From NCBI RefSeq assembly GCF_014395225.1, contig NZ_CP060723.1, forward strand, positions 6,200,001-6,264,000: a stretch of 64,000 bases of DNA. The letters are read 5' to 3'. The stretch comes from Pedobacter roseus. Lineage in GTDB: Bacteria > Bacteroidota > Bacteroidia > Sphingobacteriales > Sphingobacteriaceae. The notes beneath the pieces were generated by a model. The model was given only the letters and a program-made list of their open reading frames with translations. It had not been told where the DNA came from and did not search any database. The translations under genes were made by a program, and so were the position numbers. Positions 51,317 to 60,208 of the stretch are shown here, piece by piece; position 1 is the first letter of the stretch; every line of letters starts with the position of its first letter.

Positions 51317-52174
51317 TTATCTTTCTGCAGGTATAAAAGCCTGTACTATTAAGTTCCAGCTTGCATCTGCTGCTTTTTCGTAAACGAAAACATAGTTAAA
51401 ACTTTCGCGCAGATCTGCTTTATAATCAATTGTTGCCACACCATAGGTATAAGCTAAATCGCTACCGATTGCTTTATCTACGCCCGTGGTTTTTAAATTG
51501 ATTTTACTGATCATGCCGTTATAAAACGTAATAATTTTTCCTTTGCCATCAATGGCTTCGTTACCTGGGAAAAGTAAACGTGCATCGTTGGTTAAAAAGC
51601 CGCCAAATGCTGCAATACCATGGGTTTTTAAAAGCGTATTTAATGTTTTTTCGGTAGTTAAGATGATGTCTTTACCGGCCTTAATCTCTCTTTCATTTAA
51701 GAATTTTGGTGCAACGTGGTCTTTCGGCTCTACAAAAGAAGGTGTAACATTAGCCAAAGGTTTGTTGCTTTCTGTTCCTAAATCGATCGCTAATTTCCAT
51801 CTGCCGTTTTCTGATTTCCAGATTGAAAGGTATTGACCATATTTTTTTTCCGAAGTTCCGATTTCGTAAGGGCCTGTAGTAAAACCTAAATCGCCACTAC
51901 GTGATACTTTTGCCAAATTTGGCGTCCAGGTTACATCGCTTTCAGCATTTGCCTTTCCGGCATAAAAAGTTTTGGCGTTAACTGGGTTTGGTCTGAATAC
52001 TAAAGTATTAGGGGATGAATAATCCAGATACGCGTCTTTATCTCCATTTTTGGCAATCGACTTAGCGAAATCCTTTTCAGCATTTACTAAAGATTTGGTT
52101 GTCCCGTCACTCTTTTGGGCAAAAGCGCCTAAGGCTAAAAGCGAAGCTATTGCGGTTGAAAATAATTGTTTCAT
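51317..52174 (-). CDS. Secreted protein of two NTF2-like (SnoaL/DUF4440-type) domains
   Basis: This 285-residue protein has a signal peptide ending at LGAFAQ (residue 20). Two similar halves of about 130 residues follow, each with the cone-like alpha+beta pattern and a terminal strand-loop (GQYLSIWKSENGRWKLAIDL near residue 115; YVFVYEKAADASWNLIVQAF near residue 265). The first half has LVNAEKDFAKSIAKNGDKDAYLDYSS. NTF2-like folds bind small ligands; no catalytic residues can be assigned. Confidence 0.78.
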   Translation of the reverse strand: MKQLFSTAIASLLALGAFAQKSDGTTKSLVNAEKDFAKSIAKNGDKDAYLDYSSPNTLVFRPNPVNAKTFYAGKANAESDVTWTPNLAKVSRSGDLGFTTGPYEIGTSEKKYGQYLSIWKSENGRWKLAIDLGTESNKPLANVTPSFVEPKDHVAPKFLNEREIKAGKDIILTTEKTLNTLLKTHGIAAFGGFLTNDARLLFPGNEAIDGKGKIITFYNGMISKINLKTTGVDKAIGSDLAYTYGVATIDYKADLRESFNYVFVYEKAADASWNLIVQAFIPAER

Positions 52175-52262
52175 TACTATTTTAGATAATTTATTTGGCG
52201 AATATAAAAGTTTCTTTGGTGTATGGTCTTAAAAATAATTAACAATTACACATTGTTGCCAT

Positions 52263-53246
52263 TTATTTTTCCCTGTAAATGGTTTCTAAAACCGTTTGTC
52301 CGGTTGCTTTTAACGTATTTTTGTCAATATTCGCTAAATTATCCAGTTGGGTATGCCAGTTGATGTAAAAGCCGCTGTTATCATTATAATGGATAATATC
52401 GATAGAAGGAACGCCTGCCTTGTTCATCCAAAAATGATCATCTACCAGTTTTCCGCTCGGAATTTTGGTAAAATAAGAGGAGTAACCAATCTCATTCCCG
52501 ATGTCCCAAACCTTATCGGCCACAGTTGGAGCAGCCTGGCGCGAAATTTCATCCTGAGTAAACTGTGCATTACCTCCGCCAACCATATCCAGGTTAATGC
52601 CATATAGCGCTTTATATCCGGAAGCCGTTGCTTTTTTTACCCAGTATTGCGAACCTAAACACCAGGTGGTTTCATCAGGCGTTTCATCGTTTGCCTTGCC
52701 ATAATCTTCTAAATCCCATAGCACGAAATCTACGCCAACATTAGGCTGTTTTTGTTGAATCTGGCGTGCCATTTCTAAAATTACCGCTACGCCGCTTGCA
52801 CCGTCGTTAGCCGCATCAAATGATTTGGTATGGTTTGCCGGATCAGCATCCTGATCTGAAAAGGGACGGGCATCCCAATGGGCTGTAATTAAAACCCTTT
52901 CCTTTTTATCTGGATTAAAGGTGGCAACAATATTTTTTAGCTGAAAACTTTTGCCATCATAAGTCTGCGTTTTCTCACCTTGTATACTTACACTAGCACC
53001 GAACGATTTTAATTTGGCAACTAAATAATCTGCGCATTTTTGATGTGCTGATGTACCCGGAATCCGCGGACCGAAATCAACTTGCGTTTTTGTGTAGGCA
53101 TAGGCACTATCCGCATTAAAATCGGGGGATGATAATTTTACGGTAGTCTGTTCTCCATTTTCAGTATCACTTTGTTTTGTTTTATTTTGGCAGGCCTCCA
53201 GTCCGATTAATGCCAGGAGCGGGAGTATCAATAATTTTTTATTCAT
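52263..53246 (-). CDS. M28-family peptidase / glutaminyl cyclase-like lipoprotein
   Basis: This 327-residue lipoprotein has a signal ending in the lipobox LEAC near residue 19. The M28 zinc-site segments are HWDARPFSDQDA near residue 122, DGASGVAVILEMA near residue 147, DLEDYGK near residue 177 and a distal His in FYINWHTQLDN. This pattern is shared by aminopeptidases and by glutaminyl-peptide cyclotransferases, so either activity is possible. It should act in the periplasm or at the surface. Confidence 0.85.
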   Translation of the reverse strand: MNKKLLILPLLALIGLEACQNKTKQSDTENGEQTTVKLSSPDFNADSAYAYTKTQVDFGPRIPGTSAHQKCADYLVAKLKSFGASVSIQGEKTQTYDGKSFQLKNIVATFNPDKKERVLITAHWDARPFSDQDADPANHTKSFDAANDGASGVAVILEMARQIQQKQPNVGVDFVLWDLEDYGKANDETPDETTWCLGSQYWVKKATASGYKALYGINLDMVGGGNAQFTQDEISRQAAPTVADKVWDIGNEIGYSSYFTKIPSGKLVDDHFWMNKAGVPSIDIIHYNDNSGFYINWHTQLDNLANIDKNTLKATGQTVLETIYREK

Positions 53247-53291
53247 TGTTATTCTAACGGAAAATTATTTAAAGTAGTCTAATATAGGTTG

Positions 53292-54029
53292 TTAATTCGT
53301 TTTTGATTGCTGCTCAAAATTTAAATATTCCGACCATTGTATTGCTTTGGGTAATAGCTGGTTGCTAAATTCTAAATGGATAACCCTTCTTTTTTTGTTA
53401 TTGGTTGTCCGGCTTGAACTGTGCAGCAGCAGTGGTTTCATGATCATTACAGCGCCCCGTGCTACGTTACAGCTCACCTCCTGCTCTACATCCCAATTAA
53501 TGGTTTCTGGACGGTACATGCCCTTACTGTGCGAATTTGGAATTACTTTTAGCGCACCATTCTCTTCATTGGTATCATCAAGGTGGATGCGAATGGTAAA
53601 ATTGCTTTCAAGGATATTTAAGGGTGGCTGTACGGAGAACTGATTATGTTTATTGGTATAGGGGCCGAATCCGGCTATTTCAACTTTTTGATCAACAGAA
53701 ATGGTTAAATCCTGATGATAGGAAACAAACCAGTTTGAAGTTGCTGGTTTGTCGAAATAAATTGATTTAACGAGAAAATAATCTTCTCCAAAAAGCCTTT
53801 TAATGATTTTTTTTAGCTTTTCGTTAAAAACAATGCCGATGGCATCTGGAACTTCTTTTAAAAACTGGCGGATTGCAAAAAGGTCATTCGATTTTCTAAA
53901 CGTTTCGTTTTTTGGGTTGGTATTATTGATTGCAGTTAGGATGGTTTCAACCTCTGTGTCGGTAAATACATCTTCAATTACAGAAAAGCCATTTCTCCGA
54001 ATTTCATGCTCATTTACATCTAAATCCAT
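53292..54029 (-). CDS. Phytanoyl-CoA dioxygenase (PhyH)-family protein
   Basis: This 245-residue Fe(II)/2-oxoglutarate-type dioxygenase has the HxD pair in VSYHQDLTI near residue 109, RIHLDDTNEENGALKVIPNSH near residue 155 and the distal ligand region LLLHSSSRTTNNKKRRVIHLEF near residue 212. The substrate is unknown. It lies two bases downstream of a START-like protein gene, so the two are translated together. Confidence 0.85.
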   Translation of the reverse strand: MDLDVNEHEIRRNGFSVIEDVFTDTEVETILTAINNTNPKNETFRKSNDLFAIRQFLKEVPDAIGIVFNEKLKKIIKRLFGEDYFLVKSIYFDKPATSNWFVSYHQDLTISVDQKVEIAGFGPYTNKHNQFSVQPPLNILESNFTIRIHLDDTNEENGALKVIPNSHSKGMYRPETINWDVEQEVSCNVARGAVMIMKPLLLHSSSRTTNNKKRRVIHLEFSNQLLPKAIQWSEYLNFEQQSKTN

Positions 54030-54031
54030 AC

Positions 54032-54526
54032 CTAATTGTTCAGCATTGGCTTAAACCGGTTATCTTTATTTCTTAAATCTAAACCACCTTCGTAAACGGA
54101 TTTTAAGTTAATCAGGTAAAAACTCCAGCCATTTTGGCAACCCAGGCGGATGTTCCGTTTTGAATGATTATCTTCAGGGATATTCTTCTGGGTCAATTCT
54201 ACAACGGTGTATTCAAATTCTTCACTGAGTTTAATTTCAACCAGACAATCTCCGGCAAAGGTAAACTGAAAATAATCCGTGCCATTTGCTTCGGTTACCA
54301 TTCCGTTTTCGATATCATCATACAGGTACCAGATCCATTTATACCGATCGCCTTTAAGCGCATTCTGCGTTTTGCTGAGCAATACTTTATTCTCGTCAGT
54401 GAAAGATGCATCGCTTAAAAACCATTTTTCAATTTCGCTAACTCTTGTCCAGGCATTGTATATGTCCTCAAGCTTTGCTTTAATGGCAATCCTGATCGTG
54501 AATTTGGTCCAATCGAAGTTGTCCAT
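54032..54526 (-). CDS. START-like (AHSA1/SRPBCC) domain protein
   Basis: This 164-residue protein is a START-like ligand-binding fold: an opening strand FTIRIAIKAKLEDIYNAWT, the ISEIEKWF turn and the final helix WSFYLINLKSVYEGGLDLR. Members bind hydrophobic molecules or act as AHSA1-like chaperone helpers. It is 18 bases downstream of the lactonase gene and 2 bases before PhyH, forming one minus-strand unit. A functional link is only suggested by the arrangement. Confidence 0.82.
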   Translation of the reverse strand: MDNFDWTKFTIRIAIKAKLEDIYNAWTRVSEIEKWFLSDASFTDENKVLLSKTQNALKGDRYKWIWYLYDDIENGMVTEANGTDYFQFTFAGDCLVEIKLSEEFEYTVVELTQKNIPEDNHSKRNIRLGCQNGWSFYLINLKSVYEGGLDLRNKDNRFKPMLNN

Positions 54527-54544
54527 TGGCTAAATTTTGAGTGA

Positions 54545-55654
54545 TTAATTAAATACTAAACAAACCGGCGCACCAACATCGATCCTTTTGCCGCTATCGG
54601 TTAATTTACCCGTTGTTTTGTTGCGGTTAAAAATAACAATGTTATTAGTGTACTGATGTCCGATCAATAAGAATTTTCCGGTCGGATCAATCGCAAAGTT
54701 TCTTGGTCCCTTGCCCAAGGTACTTACCGTTTCAATAAATTTCAATTTTCCGGCAGGTAAAATAGAGAATGCAGAAATGCTATTGGCATCGCCACGATTG
54801 GTTTCGTATAGGAATTTTCCATCTGCCGAAACATGGATATCTGCACCGTCAACCTTGCCGGTAAAATCTTTTGGGGTAGTACCAATTTCCTGGGTTTTGG
54901 TTAAGTTTCCGTTTGCATAAGCAAAAGCAGTTATACTGCCATTAAATTCGTGTGCCAAATATGCAAACTTACCATTTGGACTAAAAGTTATGTGCCTTGG
55001 ACCAGTACCAGCATTGGTTTTAAGTACCGATTTTACCGTTAATATTTTTTCTTTCGAGGTTGGGTTATATTTGTAAATATAGGTTTGATCTTCGCCCAGG
55101 TCGTTAACAATTAAGTATTTATGATCTGGCGTAAATTTAGTCATGTGCACATGAGCGCTTTCTTGTCTGCCTTTAGGATCGATGCTTTTTCCGGTATGTT
55201 TGATTATCTGCAAAGCATCTGTTAAAGACCCGTCAGTTTTTCGTGAAAATACAGCTAAACTACCACCACTATAATTGGCTACAATTACATTTTTTGCATC
55301 AACTGTAATAAAACAAGGATCGGCACCGTGACTGTCAACTTTATTTAAAAAGGTTAAATCACCTGTTTTTGCATTATATTTAAATGCGCTTACCGTACTG
55401 GTCGCTCCGGTTTCGTTTACGGCATAAACAAATTTGTTATCAGGTGAAACGGCTACGTAACTTGGATTAGCGGTGTTTTTTGTAATGCTTTTTATGCTTG
55501 TTGCAGCTGTTGCAGCATCAAAGTTATAGGTATAAATTCCTTCGCTTTTTCCTGGTGCAGTGTAAGTGCCTACAATCAAGTTGTAATTCTTTTTCTGGGC
55601 AAAAGTAAGAGTCGAAAGTATAGAAAGTATAAGCAATGAACTGAATTTTTTCAT
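54545..55654 (-). CDS. Lactonase-family beta-propeller protein, exported
   Basis: This 369-residue protein has a signal peptide ending at TLTFAQ (residue 19). It is a seven-bladed propeller of the YbhE/6-phosphogluconolactonase type: NLIVGTYTAPGKSEGIYTY, NPSYVAVSPDNKFVYAVNE near residue 63, GTGPRHITFSPNGKFAYLAHE near residue 213 and GKGPRNFAIDPTGKFLLIGHQ near residue 315. Exported members have unknown substrates, so a true pentose-phosphate role is doubtful. It probably heads a three-gene operon with the START-like and PhyH genes. Confidence 0.85.
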   Translation of the reverse strand: MKKFSSLLILSILSTLTFAQKKNYNLIVGTYTAPGKSEGIYTYNFDAATAATSIKSITKNTANPSYVAVSPDNKFVYAVNETGATSTVSAFKYNAKTGDLTFLNKVDSHGADPCFITVDAKNVIVANYSGGSLAVFSRKTDGSLTDALQIIKHTGKSIDPKGRQESAHVHMTKFTPDHKYLIVNDLGEDQTYIYKYNPTSKEKILTVKSVLKTNAGTGPRHITFSPNGKFAYLAHEFNGSITAFAYANGNLTKTQEIGTTPKDFTGKVDGADIHVSADGKFLYETNRGDANSISAFSILPAGKLKFIETVSTLGKGPRNFAIDPTGKFLLIGHQYTNNIVIFNRNKTTGKLTDSGKRIDVGAPVCLVFN

Positions 55655-55904
55655 GAAAATATGGTATTGATTTTAACAAATATGGGAAATAAAATATAAT
55701 TAGCCACCGAAAGTAGATGCTGTGGAGATCTTATCTATTTATTCGTATCCTTTTAATCCCCGTTTTGTGAAAAAATAGATGGAAAGAATTTTGCCACGAA
55801 TGCACAGAAAATGTTTCTAATTATTAGAGACTGTTTCAACGGATACCTAACTCTGTGACCTTCGTGATTTTTCTCTGTGTACCTTTGTGGTGAAAAAAAT
55901 AGCA
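55655..55904. repeat. Gap with TTGCCACGAATGCACAGA-type repeat
   Basis: TTGCCACGAATGCACAGAAA at 55791 and TCTCTGTGTACCTTTGTGG near 55871 form an imperfect inverted pair. It is another common intergenic phrase, and no gene is visible. Confidence 0.5.
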
Positions 55905-55936
55905 ATGCAAAAAAAAGGCAGCCAATCGGCTGCCTT
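55905..55936 (-). terminator. Terminator after the pseudouridine synthase gene
   Basis: AAGGCAGCC-AATC-GGCTGCCTT; on the minus strand it is followed by eight T residues. Confidence 0.85.
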
Positions 55937-55941
55937 ATATA

Positions 55942-57525
55942 TTATTTAATTAAATGTTTAATCTGAATCAGTTCATGCTCTTCAAGATAGCGCCATCTAC
56001 CGCGTGGTAGATCTTTCTTGGTTAAATTGCCATAAACTACGCGGTCTAATTTTTCTACATTGTAACCTAAGTGTTCAAAAATACGACGAACAATCCTGTT
56101 TTTTCCACTGTGGATCTGGATACCGATTTCTTTCTTGGTTCCACCTGCAACGTAAGAAATGTTATCAGGTTTGATCAGGCCATCTTCTAATTCTAAACCA
56201 AAAGCAATTTTATTTAAATCGCCTTGTGATAAAGATTTATCCAATTCAACATTGTAAATTTTAGTGATACCGTTTTTAGGGTGTGATAATTTATCGGCTA
56301 AATCACCATCGTTTGTCATTAACAACAAACCTGTGGTATTGCGGTCTAAACGTCCAACCGGGTAAATACGCTCACGACTCGCTTTATCAACCAGTTGCAT
56401 TACCGTACGGCGTTCCTGTGGATCGTCGGTAGTGGTGATGTAATCTTTTGGTTTGTTTAATAAAACGTAAACTTTTTTCTCGCGTTTTAATAATTCGCCA
56501 TTGTAACGAACCAAATCCTTTGCAGGGTCAACTTTATGTCCCAGCTCGGTAACAGCTTCGCCGTTTACGGTAATAATACCGGCAATAATTAGCTCATCGG
56601 CTTTTCGACGAGAGCAGATGCCTGCATTTGAAATATATCTGTTTAGGCGGATTAAGCCTTTATCTTCATTTGTTTTACGGCCTTGGGTAATTACAGTGCG
56701 CTCCGGGCGGTTAAATTCTGTATCTCTTGGCTGTGCGTCCTCGCGTTTTCTAAACGGACGGGTGTCGCCTTCCTTTGGCTCTCGGGGTTTTACATCTCTT
56801 GAACTTCCAGCACTTGGCTTGAAATCATCTGATTTACCTCTTGATTTGTAATCTTTGTAGCCACCCTCTCTAGGTTTGAAATCTCTCGATCCACCATCTT
56901 TCGATTTGAAATCACGGTCGCCCGTTCTTGGTTTGTAATCTCTCGATCCGCCTTCTCTAGGTTTAAAGTCGCGGTCGCCAGTTCTCGGTTTAAAATCTCT
57001 CGAATCTCCATCCTTAGATTTGAAATCGCGTTCTCCTGTTCTTGGCTTATAATCTCTTGCACCACCTTCTCTTGGTTTAAAATCCCTGTCTCCTGTTCTA
57101 GGTTTGTAATCTCTTGATCCACCTTCTCTCGGTTTGAAATCACGGTCGCCGGTTCTCGGTTTGTAATCTCTCGATTTACCTTCTCTCGGTTTAAAGCCAC
57201 GGTCTTCTGATGCTGCATCTTTTGATTTAAACTCGCGATCGCCGAATTTGAAACTCTGTGGTTCCGAATCTTTCGATTTGAAATCACGTCCGCCTGATCT
57301 TGGTTTGAAATCTTTTTTGTCTCCGAAAGATTTTGATTTGAAATCTTTACTGTCTGCGCTTCTGGGTCTGAAGCCTTCTTTTGAATCGGATGATTTTTTG
57401 AATTTGCTGTCTTTGTCGTCTGATCTTTTTCTGTCAGACCCGGCCGAACTACTTCTGCCTTCTGTTCTCCGACTGCCTGGTTTGGACTTGTCATCCCGAC
57501 TGTTCCTGTTGTTTTTATTTATCAT
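55942..57525 (-). CDS. RluB/RsuA-type pseudouridine synthase with a long basic repeat N-terminus
   Basis: This 527-residue protein combines a disordered N-terminal region of about 285 residues with a normal pseudouridine synthase. Residues 1-75 are Arg/Lys/Ser-rich; about 78-225 consist of some 14 degenerate units of the RDFKPREGGS / RDYKPRTGD type. An S4 RNA-binding domain is at about 287-345 (RLNRYISNAGICSRRKADELI), and the catalytic domain with Asp in GRLDRNTTGLLLMTNDG is near residue 393. The substrate is probably 23S rRNA; RluB, RluE and RluF are not distinguishable here. TAAATTTG at 57566-57559 (minus) is a likely -7 element. Confidence 0.9.
   Translation of the reverse strand: MINKNNRNSRDDKSKPGSRRTEGRSSSAGSDRKRSDDKDSKFKKSSDSKEGFRPRSADSKDFKSKSFGDKKDFKPRSGGRDFKSKDSEPQSFKFGDREFKSKDAASEDRGFKPREGKSRDYKPRTGDRDFKPREGGSRDYKPRTGDRDFKPREGGARDYKPRTGERDFKSKDGDSRDFKPRTGDRDFKPREGGSRDYKPRTGDRDFKSKDGGSRDFKPREGGYKDYKSRGKSDDFKPSAGSSRDVKPREPKEGDTRPFRKREDAQPRDTEFNRPERTVITQGRKTNEDKGLIRLNRYISNAGICSRRKADELIIAGIITVNGEAVTELGHKVDPAKDLVRYNGELLKREKKVYVLLNKPKDYITTTDDPQERRTVMQLVDKASRERIYPVGRLDRNTTGLLLMTNDGDLADKLSHPKNGITKIYNVELDKSLSQGDLNKIAFGLELEDGLIKPDNISYVAGGTKKEIGIQIHSGKNRIVRRIFEHLGYNVEKLDRVVYGNLTKKDLPRGRWRYLEEHELIQIKHLIK
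56850..57300 (-). repeat. Tandem coding repeat within the pseudouridine synthase gene
   Basis: A roughly 27-30 base unit (often paired as a 57-base double unit) encodes RDFKPREGGS or RDYKPRTGD and recurs about 14 times. It explains why a long second frame on the same strand stays open here. Confidence 0.75.
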
Positions 57526-57716
57526 GATACGCTTTTAACGCATTAAAAATGCGGGCTGCAAATTTATGAAAAAATGATGAACATAACAATTTTAAGAGCT
57601 GAAAAATTAGATAAAAAAATAGCCTCTAATATAGGGAAATTTGTCTGAAAATCAAAATTTAAAATCCACGTTTAAAGCACTTTAAAGGCTGGTTTTGAGG
57701 CTTATTTCTGTAACTG

Positions 57717-57748
57717 TTTGATAATGTGCTTATTATTTTTTACCTTTG
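57717..57748 (+). promoter_or_regulatory. Promoter of the lytic transglycosylase gene
   Basis: TTTG at 57717-57720, a 20-base spacer and TACCTTTG at 57741-57748. The leader of about 35 bases ends with AAAGGAGG (about 57778-57785), an unusually good Shine-Dalgarno sequence for this phylum, three bases before the ATG at 57788. Confidence 0.75.
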
Positions 57749-57787
57749 CCAACGTTTTTATATAAGTTCACCAAAAAAAGGAGGAAA

Positions 57788-58570
57788 ATGTTAAAGAAAC
57801 ACATCGTACCATTTGCGGTAGTGGCAACACTATTTATCTTGGCAAAAGTGTTCGCTTACCAAATGCCCTTAGCACAAAAAAGTCTTTTAAAAGAAGAAAA
57901 ATTAAACACTACAATACCCAAATCTGATAGCCTTGAAGTACAAAATGAGGAAGCTCCTCAATCTTTAATGGCACAGTTGAATTTTGCGGAAGAAACCCTG
58001 CCATTAGGCGATAAAAAGGTAGAACGCAAAATGAAAAAAATTCTTGCAGCACACACTTACGGAAATACCCAAACCAACCGCCTGCATGCAAAAGCAGCAA
58101 AATGGTTTCCTGTAATTGAACCCATTCTCGCTGCTTATGGAATCCCGAACGATTTTAAGTATTTGGCATTGGTCGAATCTGGAATGGCGGAAGGGGTTTC
58201 TCCAAAAGGTGCAGCCGGAATCTGGCAGTTTATGCCCGGCACTGCCCGTACCTATGGATTAAGAGTAAATGGGAATGTTGATGAACGCTATAATCTGCGC
58301 AAATCGACCATTGCAGCCTGTAAATACATTAAAGAAATGTATAAAGGTTTAGAAAGCTGGACATTGGTAGCTGCGGCTTACAATGTTGGCGACGGACGCT
58401 TACGCAAGCAGATCGATAATCAAAATCAGGATAATTACTACAAAATGAGGCTTAACCGCGAAACCGGGGGCTATGTTTATAAAGTAATTTCTATGAAACA
58501 GATTATGGAACATCCGAAACGTTACGGTTACGCAAAACCGCGCGTATTATTGGCCTACAACGCCGAATAA
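57788..58570 (+). CDS. Lytic transglycosylase (SLT domain), membrane-anchored
   Basis: This 260-residue enzyme cleaves the MurNAc-GlcNAc bond of peptidoglycan. An N-terminal hydrophobic segment (about residues 6-22) anchors it or acts as a signal. The SLT domain at about 110-230 has the catalytic Glu in LALVESGMAEG near residue 133, GAAGIWQFMPGTARTYGL near residue 146 and AAYNVGDGRLRKQ near residue 196. The start was chosen at the ATG after the AAAGGAGG sequence, since a TTG at 57746 overlaps the -7 element. Confidence 0.92.
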   Translation: MLKKHIVPFAVVATLFILAKVFAYQMPLAQKSLLKEEKLNTTIPKSDSLEVQNEEAPQSLMAQLNFAEETLPLGDKKVERKMKKILAAHTYGNTQTNRLHAKAAKWFPVIEPILAAYGIPNDFKYLALVESGMAEGVSPKGAAGIWQFMPGTARTYGLRVNGNVDERYNLRKSTIAACKYIKEMYKGLESWTLVAAAYNVGDGRLRKQIDNQNQDNYYKMRLNRETGGYVYKVISMKQIMEHPKRYGYAKPRVLLAYNAE

Positions 58571-58599
58571 TATAATAATTAAGATAAAGACAAGCATTT

Positions 58600-58636
58600 G
58601 GTAAGGCGTCCCGGTTTTTAATCGGGACGTTTTTTA
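58600..58636 (+). terminator. Terminator after the lytic transglycosylase gene
   Basis: CGTCCCG / CGGGACG with a 9-base loop is followed by six T residues (58630-58635). Confidence 0.8.
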
Positions 58637-58823
58637 TTTAGGATGATTTCACAGATTTTTGGATTATACCGATTTGTTTTGCTGATCAATGTTTGCTTTA
58701 TCACAGGGTCACTAAGGCACAAAGTTATTTTTCTGCATCATGCTAACCAATGAACCAATGGCTAATGAACCAATTAATAGTTGGCAATTTGCAGTTACCA
58801 ATTAACAAATGACTAATGAACGA

Positions 58824-58853
58824 TTGAACTAATAAACCAATTTCCTTTCTTTG
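58824..58853 (+). promoter_or_regulatory. Promoter of the ferredoxin-type reductase gene
   Basis: TTG at 58824-58826, a 19-base spacer and TTTCTTTG at 58846-58853. The element ends four bases before the ATG at 58858. Confidence 0.55.
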
Positions 58854-58857
58854 CATT

Positions 58858-59898
58858 ATGTTCAAACTGCGGATCAATAAAATCATTAATCAACCGGGCG
58901 ATAATATTACTTTTCAATTTGAAGAGGTAGATGAATACCCAAAATATTTGGCGGGACAGTTTTTATCGTTGGTTTTTCAGGGAAAACATAAAGAGGTAAG
59001 AAGGTCGTATTCTTTTAACAGTTCGCCGGATGTAAATGAACCTTTGGCCATTACAGTAAAACGGGTGGAGAATGGAGAAATTTCGAGGTTTTTGCATCAT
59101 AAAACTGCTGTAAATGATATCCTTTTGGCTCAGGAGCCGCAGGGTTTATTTAGTTATTTGCCTGAAGAAAACTTAGAGCGCGATCTTTTTCTTTTTGCTG
59201 CAGGGGTTGGCATTACGCCTTTGTTCTCGATTATGAAAACGGCATTGGTGCGCGAGAAAAAATCGTTGATTACATTAGTATATAGTAACAGATCGAAAGA
59301 AGAAACTTTGTTTTACGATGAACTGATCGAATGGCAACAGCAATACCCTGATAGGTTAAAAATTGTCTGGATTTTTAGCAATAGCAAAAACTTAATGACG
59401 GCCAGGCTGAATAAATTCTATATCGAGAAATTAATCAAAGAACATTTGCATTTCGATCGGGATAATGCGCTGTTTTATAGCTGCGGGCCTATAATTTATA
59501 TGGATTTATGCCGGATTACCTTATTAGGCATGGGTTTCGATATCAAACAGATTAAAAGGGAGACTTTTGTGCTGCCAGAAGATGAGGTTGATGAAGACGA
59601 TAGTTCTGAAAAAGTAGTCGATAAAAATACCTATTCGGTTATTTTAAATTTCAAAGGAGAATTGTACAATCTTGAAGTGCCCTGGCCAAAGCGGATTTTA
59701 GATGTAGCACTCGAAAATAAAATTAAACTTCCTTATAGTTGCCGTGGAGGGGTATGCAGCACTTGTGTAGCCAATTGTACCAAAGGTGGGGTCAGGATGG
59801 ATTATAACGAAGTGCTTACGGATGATGAAATTGAAAGAGGTCGGGTATTGGTTTGTACCGGGCACCCAACTGAAAATGGAACGACGATAGAGTGGTAG
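58858..59898 (+). CDS. FAD/NAD(P)- and 2Fe-2S-containing oxidoreductase (PaaE-type)
   Basis: This 346-residue protein has an FAD-binding barrel at about 1-100 (RRSYSFNSSP), an NAD(P)-binding domain at about 105-235 (FAAGVGITPLFSIM, FYSCGPIIYMD) and a plant-type ferredoxin domain at about 260-346. The 2Fe-2S motif CRGGVCSTC has the C-x4-C-x2-C pattern, with the fourth Cys in VLVCTGHP. Such enzymes pass electrons from NAD(P)H to an oxygenase or desaturase. The partner is not adjacent. Confidence 0.92.
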   Translation: MFKLRINKIINQPGDNITFQFEEVDEYPKYLAGQFLSLVFQGKHKEVRRSYSFNSSPDVNEPLAITVKRVENGEISRFLHHKTAVNDILLAQEPQGLFSYLPEENLERDLFLFAAGVGITPLFSIMKTALVREKKSLITLVYSNRSKEETLFYDELIEWQQQYPDRLKIVWIFSNSKNLMTARLNKFYIEKLIKEHLHFDRDNALFYSCGPIIYMDLCRITLLGMGFDIKQIKRETFVLPEDEVDEDDSSEKVVDKNTYSVILNFKGELYNLEVPWPKRILDVALENKIKLPYSCRGGVCSTCVANCTKGGVRMDYNEVLTDDEIERGRVLVCTGHPTENGTTIEW

Positions 59899-60208
59899 GT
59901 TAGCTCAATCGTTATTGGGCATTTGTTAATTAGTCATTGGTTCCTTAGTCTTGGTTCAATCGTTCACAGGTTCATTGGGTTAACGTGGCGTTTATCGTCG
60001 CGTCGTCATCTCGAGCGGAGAGTAACGGAGCCGAGAGATCTTTGAAATGTGCTTAATAATTGAAATCTAACGTAATTCTTCAATGAGGAGGCAACTAATT
60101 ATGATCTTTAACCTTTGTAGTTTTTTAAGTTTTTGTATCATTTGATTAGCGATCGTTATTTTCTCTAAAAATACAAAACCGTTGCCTCATTTACAGCGTT
60201 TATCTGGT
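59899..60208. other. Gene-free stretch before the OMPLA-like gene
   Basis: No gene is visible. A low-complexity run (TTCATTGG-type phrases) is followed by a degenerate TCGTCATCTCGAGC repeat piece at 60001-60050. The pair ATGAGGAGGCAAC (60083-60095) and GTTGCCTCAT (60181-60190) could form a long-range hairpin in the leader of the next gene. Confidence 0.45.

Noticed and set aside
56790..57494. A 234-residue open frame on the minus strand in another phase of the pseudouridine synthase gene
   Set aside because: It stays open only because the tandem repeat lacks stops in that phase; composition is that of a shifted repeat.
57746..57787. TTG start for the lytic transglycosylase
   Set aside because: It is inside the -7 element TACCTTTG; the ATG at 57788 has a strong Shine-Dalgarno sequence.
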